A stretch of DNA of 64,000 nucleotides from Lachnospiraceae bacterium (GCA_910575155.1 CAJTDX010000004.1:62001-126000); one strand, 5' to 3'. Positions 8,043-17,580 are shown, numbered from the stretch's first letter. The notes: generated by a model from the sequence alone, not told the origin. Translations and numbers: made by a program.

Positions 8043-8891
8043 ATGAAGAAAAGAACTTTTGCGGCAGGTGCGGCAGTTCTGGCAGTAATTGCAGCGGCGT
8101 TGGCATGGAGTTACCCGTTATGGCATACGGCATATCTTATATGCAGTCTGGTAAAGTCAGAAAGTATTGGCTGTCAGATACAGGTCGCACTGGAGCAGGA
8201 GAGATTATCGAACGGACAGAAACAGTTTTTACAGACCTTATCCTGGATCCTGGGAATAGAGGAAACTGACTGTTTCAAGTGGCGTGCAGAAGGAACGCTA
8301 TTTGACAGTCAGGGATATGCGCAGCTGTATTGTGATGCTTTTAAAAAGCCTTTGACGGAACTGTATTTCAGTGAAGGCAGCACACTGGTAAATATCAGGA
8401 TGCTGTATCAAAGACTGCAGGAGAATTTTACAAAGGAGCATCCACTGCTGGGAACGATGCTTCCGGACTGGAAGTATGGAGCGTATATTTCTCTGGAGCA
8501 GATTGAGGAACTTTTTCAGGCGGACCTCAAAGAACTGTTTCAGGGGAATGCTTCTGCCAGCATAAAAGAGCAAAGCTTTTGGAAAAATCTGCTGATGTTA
8601 AAGAGTATGAAACGTCAAAAGACCAGAGATGGAGACTGGCAGTTTCAGACAATCTGGAATCATTACGGCATTGCGCTGAAAACCGGGAAGAGCAATGAGG
8701 GTAAAAGTTTTGCTGAGGTTCGCGGCGTGAATGGAGAAAAGTCCCGGCAAATTAAGAGTTTTGTTTTTCTGTTTTCCTCAGAGGAAGAGAAGGCCATTGA
8801 GATTCCGGATTCAGTGATGAAGACGGAAGAAATCAGACAATTTCAGAAATTATGGCAGGTCTTGAAAGGATTTACAGAAGGGAGAAAATAG
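8043..8891 (+). CDS. Unknown membrane-anchored protein encoded before an FtsW-family gene
   Basis: I do not recognise this 282-residue protein. It starts MKKRTFAAGAAVLAVIAAA, a single membrane helix or uncleaved signal (about residues 5-27), followed by a mostly helical, presumably extracytoplasmic region rich in Gln, Leu and Trp (FLQTLSWILGIEETDCF, YISLEQIEELFQADLKELF). No lipobox, catalytic motif or repeat is visible. AAGGAG lies 6 bases before the ATG. The stop is 2 bases before the TTG preferred for the next gene, so the two are almost certainly one transcript, which suggests a link to the FtsW-family protein, for example in envelope or spore morphogenesis. That link is inference from spacing only. 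Confidence 0.75.
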   Translation: MKKRTFAAGAAVLAVIAAALAWSYPLWHTAYLICSLVKSESIGCQIQVALEQERLSNGQKQFLQTLSWILGIEETDCFKWRAEGTLFDSQGYAQLYCDAFKKPLTELYFSEGSTLVNIRMLYQRLQENFTKEHPLLGTMLPDWKYGAYISLEQIEELFQADLKELFQGNASASIKEQSFWKNLLMLKSMKRQKTRDGDWQFQTIWNHYGIALKTGKSNEGKSFAEVRGVNGEKSRQIKSFVFLFSSEEEKAIEIPDSVMKTEEIRQFQKLWQVLKGFTEGRK

Positions 8892-8893
8892 GT

Positions 8894-10060
8894 TTGAACG
8901 AAAGAAAAAAGCCCATTATCGTCAGAAATAACTATATGATGCTGGCAGTACTTATATTTCTGTGCGCGTATGGGGCAATTATGGTTTTTTCAGCGACAGC
9001 ATACCAGTGCAGTATCAACGAAGAATACAATAATGATTCCTTCTATATGCTGAAAAACCAGGTGAAGTTTATGCTGGCGGGGTTTGCACTTATGTTGTTT
9101 CTGCAGCATTTCAGTTACCGGCTGTTAAATAATGTTCTGGCTGCTTTTCTCTACTTATCGGGAATTATCTCTATATTTTTGTTAAAAACCCCACTTGGCG
9201 TGACTGCAAATGGAGCTACCCGCTGGGTAAAGCTGGGAACTTTGGGGCAGTTTCAGGTAAGTGAATGGGTAAAGGTTTGTGTAATTGTATTTTTAGCATA
9301 TCTGATTGACAACAATAAAAAATATCTCAGTTCGAAAAAATTCACTGTCTATCTGTGGATTGCAGGAGGGATCCCGGCGGTGTTGCTGTTTGATTTAAGT
9401 AACGATTTGAGCAGTTCTGCCGTGGTGCTGGGGATTTGCTTTGTGATGACATTTATCAGCATGAAGACAGAAAACCTGCATATTGTTGTATTTCTTGCGG
9501 TGTTTGCGCTGGTGGCAATGTATGTTTGGAGTATATGGTCCAATATGCCTACCCCTGAAGAAATGAGTGAAATGCCGTTCCGTGTGAGGAGAATCGCGGC
9601 CTGGCTGGATCCCGGGCGGTATGCGGCTACCCAGGGGTATCAGACGCTGCAGGGATTGTATGCCATAGGAAGAGGCGGCGTATTTGGAAAAGGGCTGGGG
9701 GCTTCCATACAGAAGCTGGGACCGATTCCGGAAGCGGAAAACGATATGATTTTTTCCGTAATCTGTGAAGAACTTGGAATTATAGGAGCGATAGCGCTGA
9801 TTTATCTTTTTGGATATCTTCTCTACCAGATTTCCAGAGTTATGATGTCGGCCCCGGATTTGTTTGGAGGTATGTTAAGCCTGGGGGTTTTTGCCCATCT
9901 TACGCTTCAGACGATCGTCAACATCTGCGTAAATCTGGCGATTCTGCCGAATACAGGTCTTCCGCTTCCATTTATCTCTTATGGAGGAACTTCAGTCTTT
10001 TTGCTGCTGGCGGGAGAAATGACGATTGTGTTTTCTGTGGAACGCAGAATCGGGCAGTAA
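8894..10060 (+). CDS. SEDS-family peptidoglycan polymerase (FtsW/RodA/SpoVE type)
   Basis: Multi-spanning glycosyltransferase that polymerises lipid II. About ten hydrophobic segments are visible, starting with YMMLAVLIFLCAYGAIMVFSA. Conserved SEDS segments include NGATRWVKLG, QVSEWVKV, RIAAWLDP, the GKGLGASIQKLGPIPEAEND loop, FSVICEELG and the C-terminal LPLPFISYGGTSV. The PEAEND loop is closer to FtsW/SpoVE than to RodA, but the subtype is not certain, so no symbol is given. The start is set at TTG 8894, 9 bases after GGGAG; an ATG at 8852 is in frame but has no ribosome site and would overlap the upstream gene by 40 bases. No partner class B PBP lies nearby. A candidate terminator follows. 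Confidence 0.88.
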   Translation: MNERKKPIIVRNNYMMLAVLIFLCAYGAIMVFSATAYQCSINEEYNNDSFYMLKNQVKFMLAGFALMLFLQHFSYRLLNNVLAAFLYLSGIISIFLLKTPLGVTANGATRWVKLGTLGQFQVSEWVKVCVIVFLAYLIDNNKKYLSSKKFTVYLWIAGGIPAVLLFDLSNDLSSSAVVLGICFVMTFISMKTENLHIVVFLAVFALVAMYVWSIWSNMPTPEEMSEMPFRVRRIAAWLDPGRYAATQGYQTLQGLYAIGRGGVFGKGLGASIQKLGPIPEAENDMIFSVICEELGIIGAIALIYLFGYLLYQISRVMMSAPDLFGGMLSLGVFAHLTLQTIVNICVNLAILPNTGLPLPFISYGGTSVFLLLAGEMTIVFSVERRIGQ

Positions 10061-10086
10061 CGGTACAGATTATGATATGAGAAAAT

Positions 10087-10118
10087 GAAAAGTCCAGACA
10101 ATTATGTTTGGGCTTTTC
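10087..10118 (+). terminator. Candidate terminator after the FtsW-family gene
   Basis: A 13-base-pair stem (10087-10099 with 10106-10118, including G-U pairs) starts gaaaagtcc and closes a 6-base loop, followed by gtttcctcaaattt. The T-run is broken, so termination may be partial. Confidence 0.55.
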
Positions 10119-10207
10119 GTTTCCTCAAATTTCCATCACAATTGACTGATAGAGTAAAAAACATTGGTTATAATATTAATTTTCGACAAATAAAAAAATT
10201 ATGAGGT

Positions 10208-11704
10208 ATGAATATGTTTGAGTCAATTGTGGAAGCAGTGGCAGATTATGCTGCCAAAAACCCGGATAAGCTCTGTGTGGCAGACAAATCAGGAGCGTAT
10301 ACTTATGGGGAAATATGGAAGAAGACAAAAATAGCCGCACAGAAGTTACAGACATTGGGAATAGAGAAAAAAGATTTTGTAATGGCAGAATGCACCCAGG
10401 AGGCAGATTATGTAATCTGTGATCTGGCCTGCGAGTATATGGGGGCTGTTTTTGTCCCCGTAGAGCACAGAGCGTCCGAAGACAGGGTAAGAACAATTTT
10501 GGAAGAAACAAATGCCAGACTGTTTTTATGCAGCAGCAAGTACGAGGCGCCGGTAACTATGATGGAGCTGTCTTCTCTGACAGAGGAGGCAAAAGAGGCT
10601 GGTTCAAAGGAAAGCCTGCCCGATACGCTGGCGTTCCCCAAAGCAGAAGAGACGGCTGAAATTTTGTATACAACAGGAACCACAGGGGCTTCCAAAGGAA
10701 TTGAAGTCACACATGGCAACAATATTGCCCTTGCGGAAAATGTAAAATACGGAACAGAGATGAAAGCAGACAATATAGAACTGATCCCGCTGCCTCTGAG
10801 CCATTCGCATGGACTCAGATGCTGTTATGCGAACCTTCTCAATGGCAGCGCCGTGGTTTTAATCGAAGGGGTTTCCTGGGTGAAGCGTGTTTTTGGGCTT
10901 ATAGAACAATATAAGGTTACAGCCCTCGATATTTCTCCCAGCGCGCTGACCGTTCTTCATAAACTGGCAGGTGCAAAATTAGCAGAGATCAGCGGGCAGA
11001 TCGATTATATCCAGGTAGGGACGGAAGCTCTGCCGGAGGATGTAAAGGAGATCCTGATATCCTGTTTCCCGTCGGCGCGGCTGTACAATTTTTATGGCTC
11101 TACAGAGTCAGGAAGAACCTGCGTCCTGGATTTTAACAAAGACAGAGGAAGGGCCGGATGTATTGGCAAGCCTACCAGGAACGCCAGATTTATCGTTACC
11201 AATGAGAAGAGAGAGCCAATCGACTCTTCAGAAGAACATATGGGTCTGCTTGCCACGGCGGGACCAATGAATATGAAAGGGTATTGTAAACAGCCTGAGC
11301 TTACAGAGCAGATTATGCAGGGAGGATTTATTTACACAAACGACCTGGGATATATTGATGCAGACGGCTATGTTTACATGCGGGGAAGGAAAGACGACGT
11401 TATAAATTATAAGGGAATTAAGATTGCACCGGAAGAAATTGAAGAGAACGTCAGAAAATATGAGGAGATTGTGGACTGCGCCTGCGTACCCAAGCAGGAC
11501 AAACTGTCAGGGCAGGTACCCAAGCTCTTTGTGGTAGTGCGCAAGAAAGAGGACTTCCAGAAAAAGGAGCTTTTTGAATTTCTCAAAAAGTATATCGACA
11601 ATAACAAAATGCCCAAAGAAATAGAGGTCATTGATGAAATCCCGCGTACTTATAACGGGAAAATACAGCGCAGAAAGCTGATGGAAGGAAATGAAAGCCA
11701 ATAA
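10208..11704 (+). CDS. AMP-binding acyl-CoA ligase (acyl-adenylate-forming enzyme)
   Basis: Activates a carboxylic acid through an acyl-adenylate, normally to an acyl-CoA. Visible ANL-family motifs: P-loop-like ILYTTGTTGASKGIE (about residues 153-167), the A5 motif FYGSTESG (about 297), the hinge region GRKDDVINYKGIKIAPEEIE (about 395-414) and the catalytic lysine in PRTYNGKIQRRKL near the C-terminus. Length 498 is normal for short, medium or aryl acid ligases. The acid cannot be read from sequence. It is alone between a terminator and the CoA-biosynthesis operon. A good TATAAT (10169-10174) lies upstream, with TTGACT 21 bases before it, longer than the usual 17. The start MNMFESIV is the first ATG after the weak purine-rich stretch gaggt. 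Confidence 0.88.
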   Translation: MNMFESIVEAVADYAAKNPDKLCVADKSGAYTYGEIWKKTKIAAQKLQTLGIEKKDFVMAECTQEADYVICDLACEYMGAVFVPVEHRASEDRVRTILEETNARLFLCSSKYEAPVTMMELSSLTEEAKEAGSKESLPDTLAFPKAEETAEILYTTGTTGASKGIEVTHGNNIALAENVKYGTEMKADNIELIPLPLSHSHGLRCCYANLLNGSAVVLIEGVSWVKRVFGLIEQYKVTALDISPSALTVLHKLAGAKLAEISGQIDYIQVGTEALPEDVKEILISCFPSARLYNFYGSTESGRTCVLDFNKDRGRAGCIGKPTRNARFIVTNEKREPIDSSEEHMGLLATAGPMNMKGYCKQPELTEQIMQGGFIYTNDLGYIDADGYVYMRGRKDDVINYKGIKIAPEEIEENVRKYEEIVDCACVPKQDKLSGQVPKLFVVVRKKEDFQKKELFEFLKKYIDNNKMPKEIEVIDEIPRTYNGKIQRRKLMEGNESQ

Positions 11705-11789
11705 ATGGCCCTGTATCGGCGCTGTGTCCGCTGTGCGTGACGCCCAGCCAGGCACGGCGCTGTTTGGCAGTGAAAGCATATAAAAATCC

Positions 11790-11818
11790 TTGTAAATTAT
11801 CTTCATATGTGTTAAATT
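11790..11818 (+). promoter_or_regulatory. Candidate promoter of the panG-panB-panC-panD-coaBC operon
   Basis: TTGTAA (11790-11795), a 17-base spacer and TAAATT (11813-11818) preceded by TGT (extended -10). The start would fall near 11825, about 75 bases before the first ATG. No internal promoter as good was seen in the operon. Confidence 0.5.
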
Positions 11819-11900
11819 ATTAACGAACGGTATTCTGGAAAGAAACTGTATCAATTGATAAAAGACAAATGCCTTTCCATTTATGAGAATGGAGGCGGAT

Positions 11901-12776
11901 ATGAAGATTGGAATTATAGGCGCCGGGAAAGTGGGTACGACAATGGGAAAATACATTGCGGACCACGGCGGAACTGTAACCGGATTCTGTTCAAGAACCG
12001 AAAGCAGCGCACGGGAAGCGGCGCAATTTACAAAAACCAGGTATTTTACATCATTAGAGGCACTGATTGAAGGAAGCGATACCCTTTTTATTACGACCAC
12101 AGACGATGCAATAAAAACGGTATGGGATTGTATTACCACGAGAAATGTGAAAGGAAAAGTCATTTGCCATTTCAGCGGCTCTTTATCAAGCGATATTTTT
12201 TCAGACTGGGAAAGAACAGGCGCAGAGGTCTGTTCCATCCATCCAATTTACGCGTTCAGTAATAAATTCACAGCTTATAAAAATTTAACAACAGCAAAAT
12301 TTTCCGTGGAAGGAAGCGAAGGGGCTTTGCAGCGTATGCAGGCTTTATTTGCGCTTCTGCCGAACGAGGTGGTGAGGATTTCCACAGAGGAGAAGGCAAA
12401 ATACCATGCAGCCACAAGCCTTGCAAGCAATCATGTGACAGGGCTTATTTATCTTGCCATTGCGCTGCTTAAAGAATCCGGTATTGAGGAACAGACGGCT
12501 TATGGGCTGTTAAAGCCTCTGGCAGAACAGAATATAGAAGCGATATTCTCACAGAAAGACAGCGCAGCCGGGGGAGGATTCTCTGGCTGCGCCCAGACGC
12601 TTACCGGGCCGATTGAGCGCGGAGATATTATGACGGTAAAGAAACATTTGGATCATCTGGAGCGTCCTGAATGGAAGGCGGTGTATCGCGCCGTCGGGCT
12701 TCAGGTGACGGAGGCTGCTGTAAAAAAGCATCCGGAACGCAGTTATGAGGAAATGAAGCAGATATTGGCTCAGTAA
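11901..12776 (+). CDS. panG: PanG-like ketopantoate reductase (Rossmann/DUF2520 protein)
   Basis: Probable NAD(P)H-dependent reduction of 2-dehydropantoate to pantoate, the step between PanB and PanC. The N-terminal Rossmann domain shows the GIIGAGKVGTTMG loop (about residues 4-16), FITTTDDAI and HFSGSLSSD. The CSIHPIYAFSN segment and the helical C-terminal half (YHAATSLASNHVTGLIYLA, QTLTGPIERGD) are those of DUF2520 proteins. The DUF2520 family includes PanG of Francisella, reported as a third type of ketopantoate reductase, with relatives in Firmicutes. No panE or ilvC is in the window, and the gene directly precedes panB, so the role is well supported by context but not proven. The start is set at 11901, after GGAGG; the ATG at 11883 contains that site in its codons. 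Confidence 0.8.
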   Translation: MKIGIIGAGKVGTTMGKYIADHGGTVTGFCSRTESSAREAAQFTKTRYFTSLEALIEGSDTLFITTTDDAIKTVWDCITTRNVKGKVICHFSGSLSSDIFSDWERTGAEVCSIHPIYAFSNKFTAYKNLTTAKFSVEGSEGALQRMQALFALLPNEVVRISTEEKAKYHAATSLASNHVTGLIYLAIALLKESGIEEQTAYGLLKPLAEQNIEAIFSQKDSAAGGGFSGCAQTLTGPIERGDIMTVKKHLDHLERPEWKAVYRAVGLQVTEAAVKKHPERSYEEMKQILAQ

Positions 12777-12797
12777 ATGGGCCGGGAAGGTGGTTTG

Positions 12798-13625
12798 ATG
12801 AAAAATACAGTGATAACGATACAGCAGGCGAAGGAGCGCGGAGAAAAGATTACCATGCTCACAGCTTATGATTATTCTATGGCCAGACTTATTGACGAAG
12901 CAGGCATCAATATGATTTTAGTGGGAGATTCTCTGGGCATGGTGATGCTTGGATATGAAGATACCCTGTCTGTGACAATGGAGGATATGATTCACCATAC
13001 AAAGGCGGTGGCAAGAGGCGTAACAGACACTATGATAGTGGCAGACATGCCGTTTATGTCGTATCAGACCTCGGTGTACGACGCGGTTTTAAACGCCGGA
13101 AGGCTTATGAAAGAAGGCAGGGCAAATGCCGTAAAACTGGAAGGCGGAAAAGAGTTCGCGGAACATATCCGCGCCATTACCGCCGCGTCTGTTCCGGTGG
13201 TGGCGCATCTTGGACTGACGCCGCAGTCTCTCAATGCCTTTGGGGGATTTAAAGTGCAGGGGAAAACAGAGGAAGCTGCCAGGAAGCTTTTAGAGGACGC
13301 GAAGGCAGTTGAGGCTGCCGGGGCAGTGGCAGTGGTATTGGAATGCGTTCCGGCAAAGCTTGCAAAGCTTGTGACGGATCAGCTTCATATCCCTACGATT
13401 GGAATAGGAGCTGGAGCAGATTGCGACGGACAGGTTTTGGTATATCAGGATATGCTGGCAATGTTTGGAGATTTCAAGCCAAAATTTGTCAAACGCTTTG
13501 CAGAGATTGGCAGTATGATGAAAGAAGGGTTCCAAAAGTATATAGAAGAGGTGAAATCCGGTGCGTTTCCCGCAGAAGAGCACACCTTTAAAATAGAGGA
13601 TGAGGTCATTGAGAAGCTGTATTAA
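12798..13625 (+). CDS. panB: 3-methyl-2-oxobutanoate hydroxymethyltransferase
   Basis: Transfers a one-carbon unit from methylenetetrahydrofolate to 2-oxoisovalerate, giving ketopantoate. The TIM-barrel protein (275 residues) shows the family landmarks: [15 protein letters not shown] (about 19-33), the metal-site region [34 protein letters not shown] and IPTIGIGAG, ending in KPKFVKRF. The start is placed at 12798 ([12 protein letters not shown]), preceded by GGAAGGTGG; an in-frame ATG at 12777 immediately after the previous stop has no site of its own. It lies 21 bases after panG and 24 before panC, consistent with one operon. Confidence 0.97.
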   Translation: MKNTVITIQQAKERGEKITMLTAYDYSMARLIDEAGINMILVGDSLGMVMLGYEDTLSVTMEDMIHHTKAVARGVTDTMIVADMPFMSYQTSVYDAVLNAGRLMKEGRANAVKLEGGKEFAEHIRAITAASVPVVAHLGLTPQSLNAFGGFKVQGKTEEAARKLLEDAKAVEAAGAVAVVLECVPAKLAKLVTDQLHIPTIGIGAGADCDGQVLVYQDMLAMFGDFKPKFVKRFAEIGSMMKEGFQKYIEEVKSGAFPAEEHTFKIEDEVIEKLY

Positions 13626-13649
13626 GGGTTATACAGAATGGAGGAAAAC

Positions 13650-14504
13650 ATGCAGATTATACAAAGTATAGAAGAATTGCGTTCGATTATCAGAGAATGG
13701 AGAAAAGAAGGGCTTAGCGTGGGGCTTGTACCCACCATGGGCTATCTTCATGAAGGACATAAGAGCCTCATTGTGAAGGCGGTCAGCGAAAATGATAAGG
13801 TAGTGGTCAGTGATTTTGTGAATCCAACCCAGTTCGGAGTAAATGAAGATTTGTCCAGTTATCCCCGTGATATCGACAGAGACGCCGCACTTTGCCAGGA
13901 GGCCGGAGCGTCCTTGATTTTTCATCCCCAGGCGCAGGAAATGTACAGCAAGGATCACTGCACATTTGTGGATATGGACAGTCTTACAAAGGGACTGTGC
14001 GGCAAGACCAGACCCACGCATTTCAGAGGAGTATGCACCGTCGTTTCCAAACTCTTCCATATTGTAACGCCCGACCGGGCGTATTTTGGGGAAAAAGACG
14101 CCCAGCAGCTTGCAGTAATCCGCCGCATGGCGCGGGACTTAAACTTTGATATCACGATTGTGGGCTGTCCTATTGTGAGAGAGGCGGACGGTCTGGCTAT
14201 GAGTTCCCGGAATACATACCTGAGCGGGGAAGAACGCAAAGCGGCGCTGATTCTCCATAAATCCCTGATGCTTGTGGAAGAAATGATGAAAGCAGGAGAG
14301 CAGGACGCCGCTGTGATTGAGGAAGCCATTGTCAGAAGCATGAAGACAGAGCCTCTGGCAGAGATTGATTATGTGGAAATTGTTGACGCGGAAACACTGG
14401 AACCTGCAGCAAAGATTGACAGACCCGTTCTGACGGCTACGGCCGTATATATTGGCAGTACCAGACTGATTGACAATTTCAGTTTTCAGCCGCAGACATT
14501 CTGA
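13650..14504 (+). CDS. panC: Pantothenate synthetase (pantoate--beta-alanine ligase)
   Basis: Condenses pantoate and beta-alanine with ATP. The 284-residue product shows the nucleotidyltransferase signature [11 protein letters not shown] (HxGH type, about residues 30-40), [26 protein letters not shown] and AMSSRNTYL, which plays the KMSKS-like role, then the small C-terminal domain. The start is set at 13650 (MQIIQSI) because GGAGG overlaps the four codons after an alternative ATG at 13638. Substrate supply comes from panB/panG upstream and panD downstream. Confidence 0.97.
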   Translation: MQIIQSIEELRSIIREWRKEGLSVGLVPTMGYLHEGHKSLIVKAVSENDKVVVSDFVNPTQFGVNEDLSSYPRDIDRDAALCQEAGASLIFHPQAQEMYSKDHCTFVDMDSLTKGLCGKTRPTHFRGVCTVVSKLFHIVTPDRAYFGEKDAQQLAVIRRMARDLNFDITIVGCPIVREADGLAMSSRNTYLSGEERKAALILHKSLMLVEEMMKAGEQDAAVIEEAIVRSMKTEPLAEIDYVEIVDAETLEPAAKIDRPVLTATAVYIGSTRLIDNFSFQPQTF

Positions 14505-14548
14505 ACGCGATCACAGAGGATGGTCAAAGGCCCGAAAGGAGTATATTC

Positions 14549-14932
14549 ATGTATTTGAAAATGTTAAAAGGAAAAATCCACCGTGCGGTGGTAAAACAGG
14601 CGGAACTGAATTACGTGGGAAGTATTACGGTTGATCCGCGGCTTATGGAGGCGGCGGGAATTCTGGAATATGAAAATGTTCAGATTGTTGATATTGAGAA
14701 CGGGAACCGTTTTGAGACTTATACCATTGCCGGAGAACCGGGAAGCGGCATGATCTGTCTGAATGGAGCGGCGGCGAGGCAGGTTTTGGCGGGAGATCAT
14801 ATCATCATCATGGCATATGCCCAGATGACGCCAGAGGAGGCGGCAGAGTTTAAGCCCCAGGTAGTATTTGTGGATGAGGAAAACAATATTTCCAGGATTA
14901 CCACTTATGAGAAGCATGGGCAGATTGGTTAG
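14549..14932 (+). CDS. panD: Aspartate 1-decarboxylase proenzyme
   Basis: Makes beta-alanine from aspartate. The small pyruvoyl enzyme self-cleaves between Gly24 and Ser25 (NYVGSITVD is visible) to form its pyruvoyl cofactor. Length (127) and the motifs [21 protein letters not shown] and [10 protein letters not shown] match the family. The site GAAAGGAG is 9 bases before the ATG. With panB, panC and the PanG-like gene it gives a complete route to pantothenate. Confidence 0.97.
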   Translation: MYLKMLKGKIHRAVVKQAELNYVGSITVDPRLMEAAGILEYENVQIVDIENGNRFETYTIAGEPGSGMICLNGAAARQVLAGDHIIIMAYAQMTPEEAAEFKPQVVFVDEENNISRITTYEKHGQIG

Positions 14933-14973
14933 CCGGATTTTTTTGAAACGATCACAGGAAAGGAAATGGAAAA

Positions 14974-16191
14974 ATGCTGCAAGGAAAAACAGTGCTTTTG
15001 GCAGTGACAGGAGGAATTGCCGCCTATAAAATGCCAAATGTGGCGAGAATGCTGAAAAAAATGCATTGCCAGGTTCATGTACTGATGACAGAGAACGCCG
15101 CGAATTTTATCACGGCAACCACGTTCGAAACGCTTACCGGAAATAAATGTCTGATTGATACGTTTGACCGCAATTTTGAATTTTCAGTGGAACATGTGGC
15201 GTTGGCAAAGCTGGCGGATCTGGTATTGATTGCGCCAGCTACCGCCAATATGATTGGAAAAATTGCCGCGGGGATTGCCGACGATATGTTAAGTACAACT
15301 GTCATGGCGTGTACCTGCAAGACTCTGATCGCGCCCGCAATGAATCATAACATGTACCATAATCCCATTGTGCAGGACAATCTGCGGAAATTAGAAGCTT
15401 ATGGCTATGCGGTCATATCTCCTGACAGAGGTATGCTTGCAAACGGGGATCTCGGAGATGGAAAACTGCCCTCAGAAGAAGTTCTCACAGAGCATATACT
15501 GCGCGAACTTGCCTGCGAAAAAGATTTAAAAGGCAAAAAAGTGCTGGTTACAGCCGGGGCCACCCAGGAAGCCATCGACCCGGTGCGCTATATTACCAAT
15601 CACTCCACCGGGAAAATGGGATATGCGCTGGCAAAGCAGGCTATGCTGCGGGGGGCAGAAGTAACTTTGGTGAGCGGAAGATGCGCATTGCAGCCTCCTA
15701 TGTTTACCGAAGTAGTGCCTGTGGTCACTGCAGAGGAAATGTATCGGGCTGTGACAGAGCGCGCGTCCCAGGCGGATATTATTATTAAGGCTGCGGCCGT
15801 TGCCGATTACCGTCCCGCTGAGGCGGCAGAGGAAAAAATTAAGAAATCAGACGCAGCAGCCAGTATTGCGCTGGAGCGCACCAGAGATATTTTGGCGGAG
15901 CTGGGAAGACGGAAAGAACAGGGAGAAATTCATGCTTTTTTGTGTGGATTTTCCATGGAGACCCGCGATTTGGAAGAAAATTCCAGGGCAAAACTTCAAA
16001 AGAAACATCTGGATTTGATTGCGGCAAATAATCTTAAGGTGGAAGGCGCGGGATTTGCAACGGATACCAACGTCATCACCCTGATTACGGAAACGGAAAC
16101 GCTTGCTTTGGATAAAATGAGCAAACCGGAAGCGGCAGACAGAATTCTGGATGTCATTTCAGAAAAAATATCACATAAATACAGTGGATAA
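14974..16191 (+). CDS. coaBC: Bifunctional phosphopantothenoylcysteine decarboxylase / phosphopantothenate--cysteine ligase
   Basis: Takes 4'-phosphopantothenate to 4'-phosphopantetheine in CoA synthesis. The N-terminal flavoprotein domain (CoaC, about 1-185) shows LAVTGGIAAYK, the conserved His in SVEHVALAKLAD, LIAPATANMIGK and the substrate motif PAMNHNMY. The C-terminal ligase domain (CoaB, about 190-400) begins KGKKVLVTAGATQE and shows IDPVRYITNHSTGKMG and IIKAAAVADYRP. Size is normal for the fused enzyme. It is the last recognisable gene of the operon. No pantothenate kinase gene (coaA or coaX) lies nearby. Confidence 0.97.
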   Translation: MLQGKTVLLAVTGGIAAYKMPNVARMLKKMHCQVHVLMTENAANFITATTFETLTGNKCLIDTFDRNFEFSVEHVALAKLADLVLIAPATANMIGKIAAGIADDMLSTTVMACTCKTLIAPAMNHNMYHNPIVQDNLRKLEAYGYAVISPDRGMLANGDLGDGKLPSEEVLTEHILRELACEKDLKGKKVLVTAGATQEAIDPVRYITNHSTGKMGYALAKQAMLRGAEVTLVSGRCALQPPMFTEVVPVVTAEEMYRAVTERASQADIIIKAAAVADYRPAEAAEEKIKKSDAAASIALERTRDILAELGRRKEQGEIHAFLCGFSMETRDLEENSRAKLQKKHLDLIAANNLKVEGAGFATDTNVITLITETETLALDKMSKPEAADRILDVISEKISHKYSG

Positions 16192-16329
16192 GTTAGTTTG
16201 AAAAGGAAAAAATATCCATAAAAATGTTTACAATTTATACATTTTTTATTAATGCTGTCTATAAAAATTTGGGTTATACTAAATACAACGATGTGACAAT
16301 TGTTAAATTATTACAAAGGCGGCAAACTT

Positions 16330-17580
16330 ATGAGAAAAATGTGTAATAAAGATGTAATATTAAAATATGGTGTGATTTTATATATGATAACGACTGTGTG
16401 CGGTTTTCTGGCGGCGGAAAACCGGCTACATGCGGTCGTTTCTTTTTTCCATAAAATAGAAAAAGAAGCGCAGGATGATATTTTCACCAGCACCAGATAC
16501 CGATATGAAAAAAAATTTGAAAATACGTTAAAGAAGTACCGCCAGTTTGCTTCTTTTTATAATCAAAAAGCTTCCACAGCCGTGCCGGGACTGGAAGTTA
16601 CGGATGTATTGGGAGAAGCCTGCAGTCAGATGGTGCCCCAGGGAATTTGCGTGGCCGGAGATTATATGCTGGTTACTGCTTATGATAATGGCAATCACAG
16701 CAAAAAAGCGAGACGGGAAGGTTACAAGGTAAGCAACTCGGTACTGTATGTGCTTTCTGATCAGAATCCGGGGAACCGCAGACTTTTGACGACCATAGTT
16801 TTGCCGGATATTAACCATGTGGGAGGCGTGGCGTTTGACGGCAGGAATGTCTGGATTGCGAAAAGTACCACCAGAACGTGCAGCGTGATTTCTTATGACG
16901 TGATCAAAAATGCGGCGGATTCAGGGCAGAGCAGTTATAAACTGAACGAATACGACCAGACGGTAGACTGCGGCAGCGTGGCGTCTTTTCTGACTTTTCA
17001 TGATAAAAAACTTTGGGTTGGCACTTATTCCAATCCAAGAGAGAGAAAAGGTTCTCTGAGAAGTTTTGAGATTATAAGACAAGAGACGCCGGAGGGAGCG
17101 GAATACAGGCTGGAAAAGCAGGAAGAGATTATGATTCCTGAATTTGCCAATGGCGCGGCCTTTTTTGAGACGGCAGAAAAGACGTATCTGGCAGTGACGA
17201 CTTCCAGAGGCAGATACTTTGATTCAAAAATTTACTTTTATGATATTTTTAAAGATCCTGTGACAGGAAAAAATTTATATTACCAGTACAATTCCTGTAA
17301 ATTTCCTCCGATGGCGGAAGAATTGGCGGTCGACGGAGAAAATACGTATTTTCTGTTCGAGTCCTCCGCTACCTGTTACAGTACGCAGATTTATCAAAGA
17401 TGCAGTAATCCTGTAGACCGGATCTGCGCGTTGTCTACCCTGGAACTGTTCTGGCAGAATCATGGGGCGGGATACCACAGCAGCGCCTCAAAACTTCCGC
17501 TCATTTCTGTAGTGCGTATTTATGATGAAATGTACCAGGAGAAGAGATACCTGCAGCAGTATCGGCGGCAAAGCTGTTGA
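16330..17580 (+). CDS. Unknown membrane-anchored or secreted protein, possible beta-propeller
   Basis: I do not recognise the family. The 416-residue protein starts with a short basic stretch and one hydrophobic segment (VILKYGVILYMITTVCGFLAA, about residues 9-29), suggesting export or anchoring. A charged helical linker (about 35-75) comes next. The rest has recurring short beta-like segments ending in aromatic or VWIAKS-like strands: GICVAGDYMLVTAYD, HVGGVAFDGRNVWIAKS, KLWVGTYS, EELAVDGENTYFLFES. Such spacing is typical of beta-propeller or surface-binding proteins, but this is a weak structural guess. AAGGCGG sits before the chosen ATG at 16330; an ATG at 16300 lacks a site. Flanked by coaBC and another unknown; no partner is evident. 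Confidence 0.75.
   Translation: MRKMCNKDVILKYGVILYMITTVCGFLAAENRLHAVVSFFHKIEKEAQDDIFTSTRYRYEKKFENTLKKYRQFASFYNQKASTAVPGLEVTDVLGEACSQMVPQGICVAGDYMLVTAYDNGNHSKKARREGYKVSNSVLYVLSDQNPGNRRLLTTIVLPDINHVGGVAFDGRNVWIAKSTTRTCSVISYDVIKNAADSGQSSYKLNEYDQTVDCGSVASFLTFHDKKLWVGTYSNPRERKGSLRSFEIIRQETPEGAEYRLEKQEEIMIPEFANGAAFFETAEKTYLAVTTSRGRYFDSKIYFYDIFKDPVTGKNLYYQYNSCKFPPMAEELAVDGENTYFLFESSATCYSTQIYQRCSNPVDRICALSTLELFWQNHGAGYHSSASKLPLISVVRIYDEMYQEKRYLQQYRRQSC

Noticed and set aside
10142-10174. TTGACT and TATAAT as one promoter of the acyl-CoA ligase
   Set aside because: The boxes are 21 bases apart, too far for an ordinary sigma-A promoter; only the -10 is noted in the gene entry.
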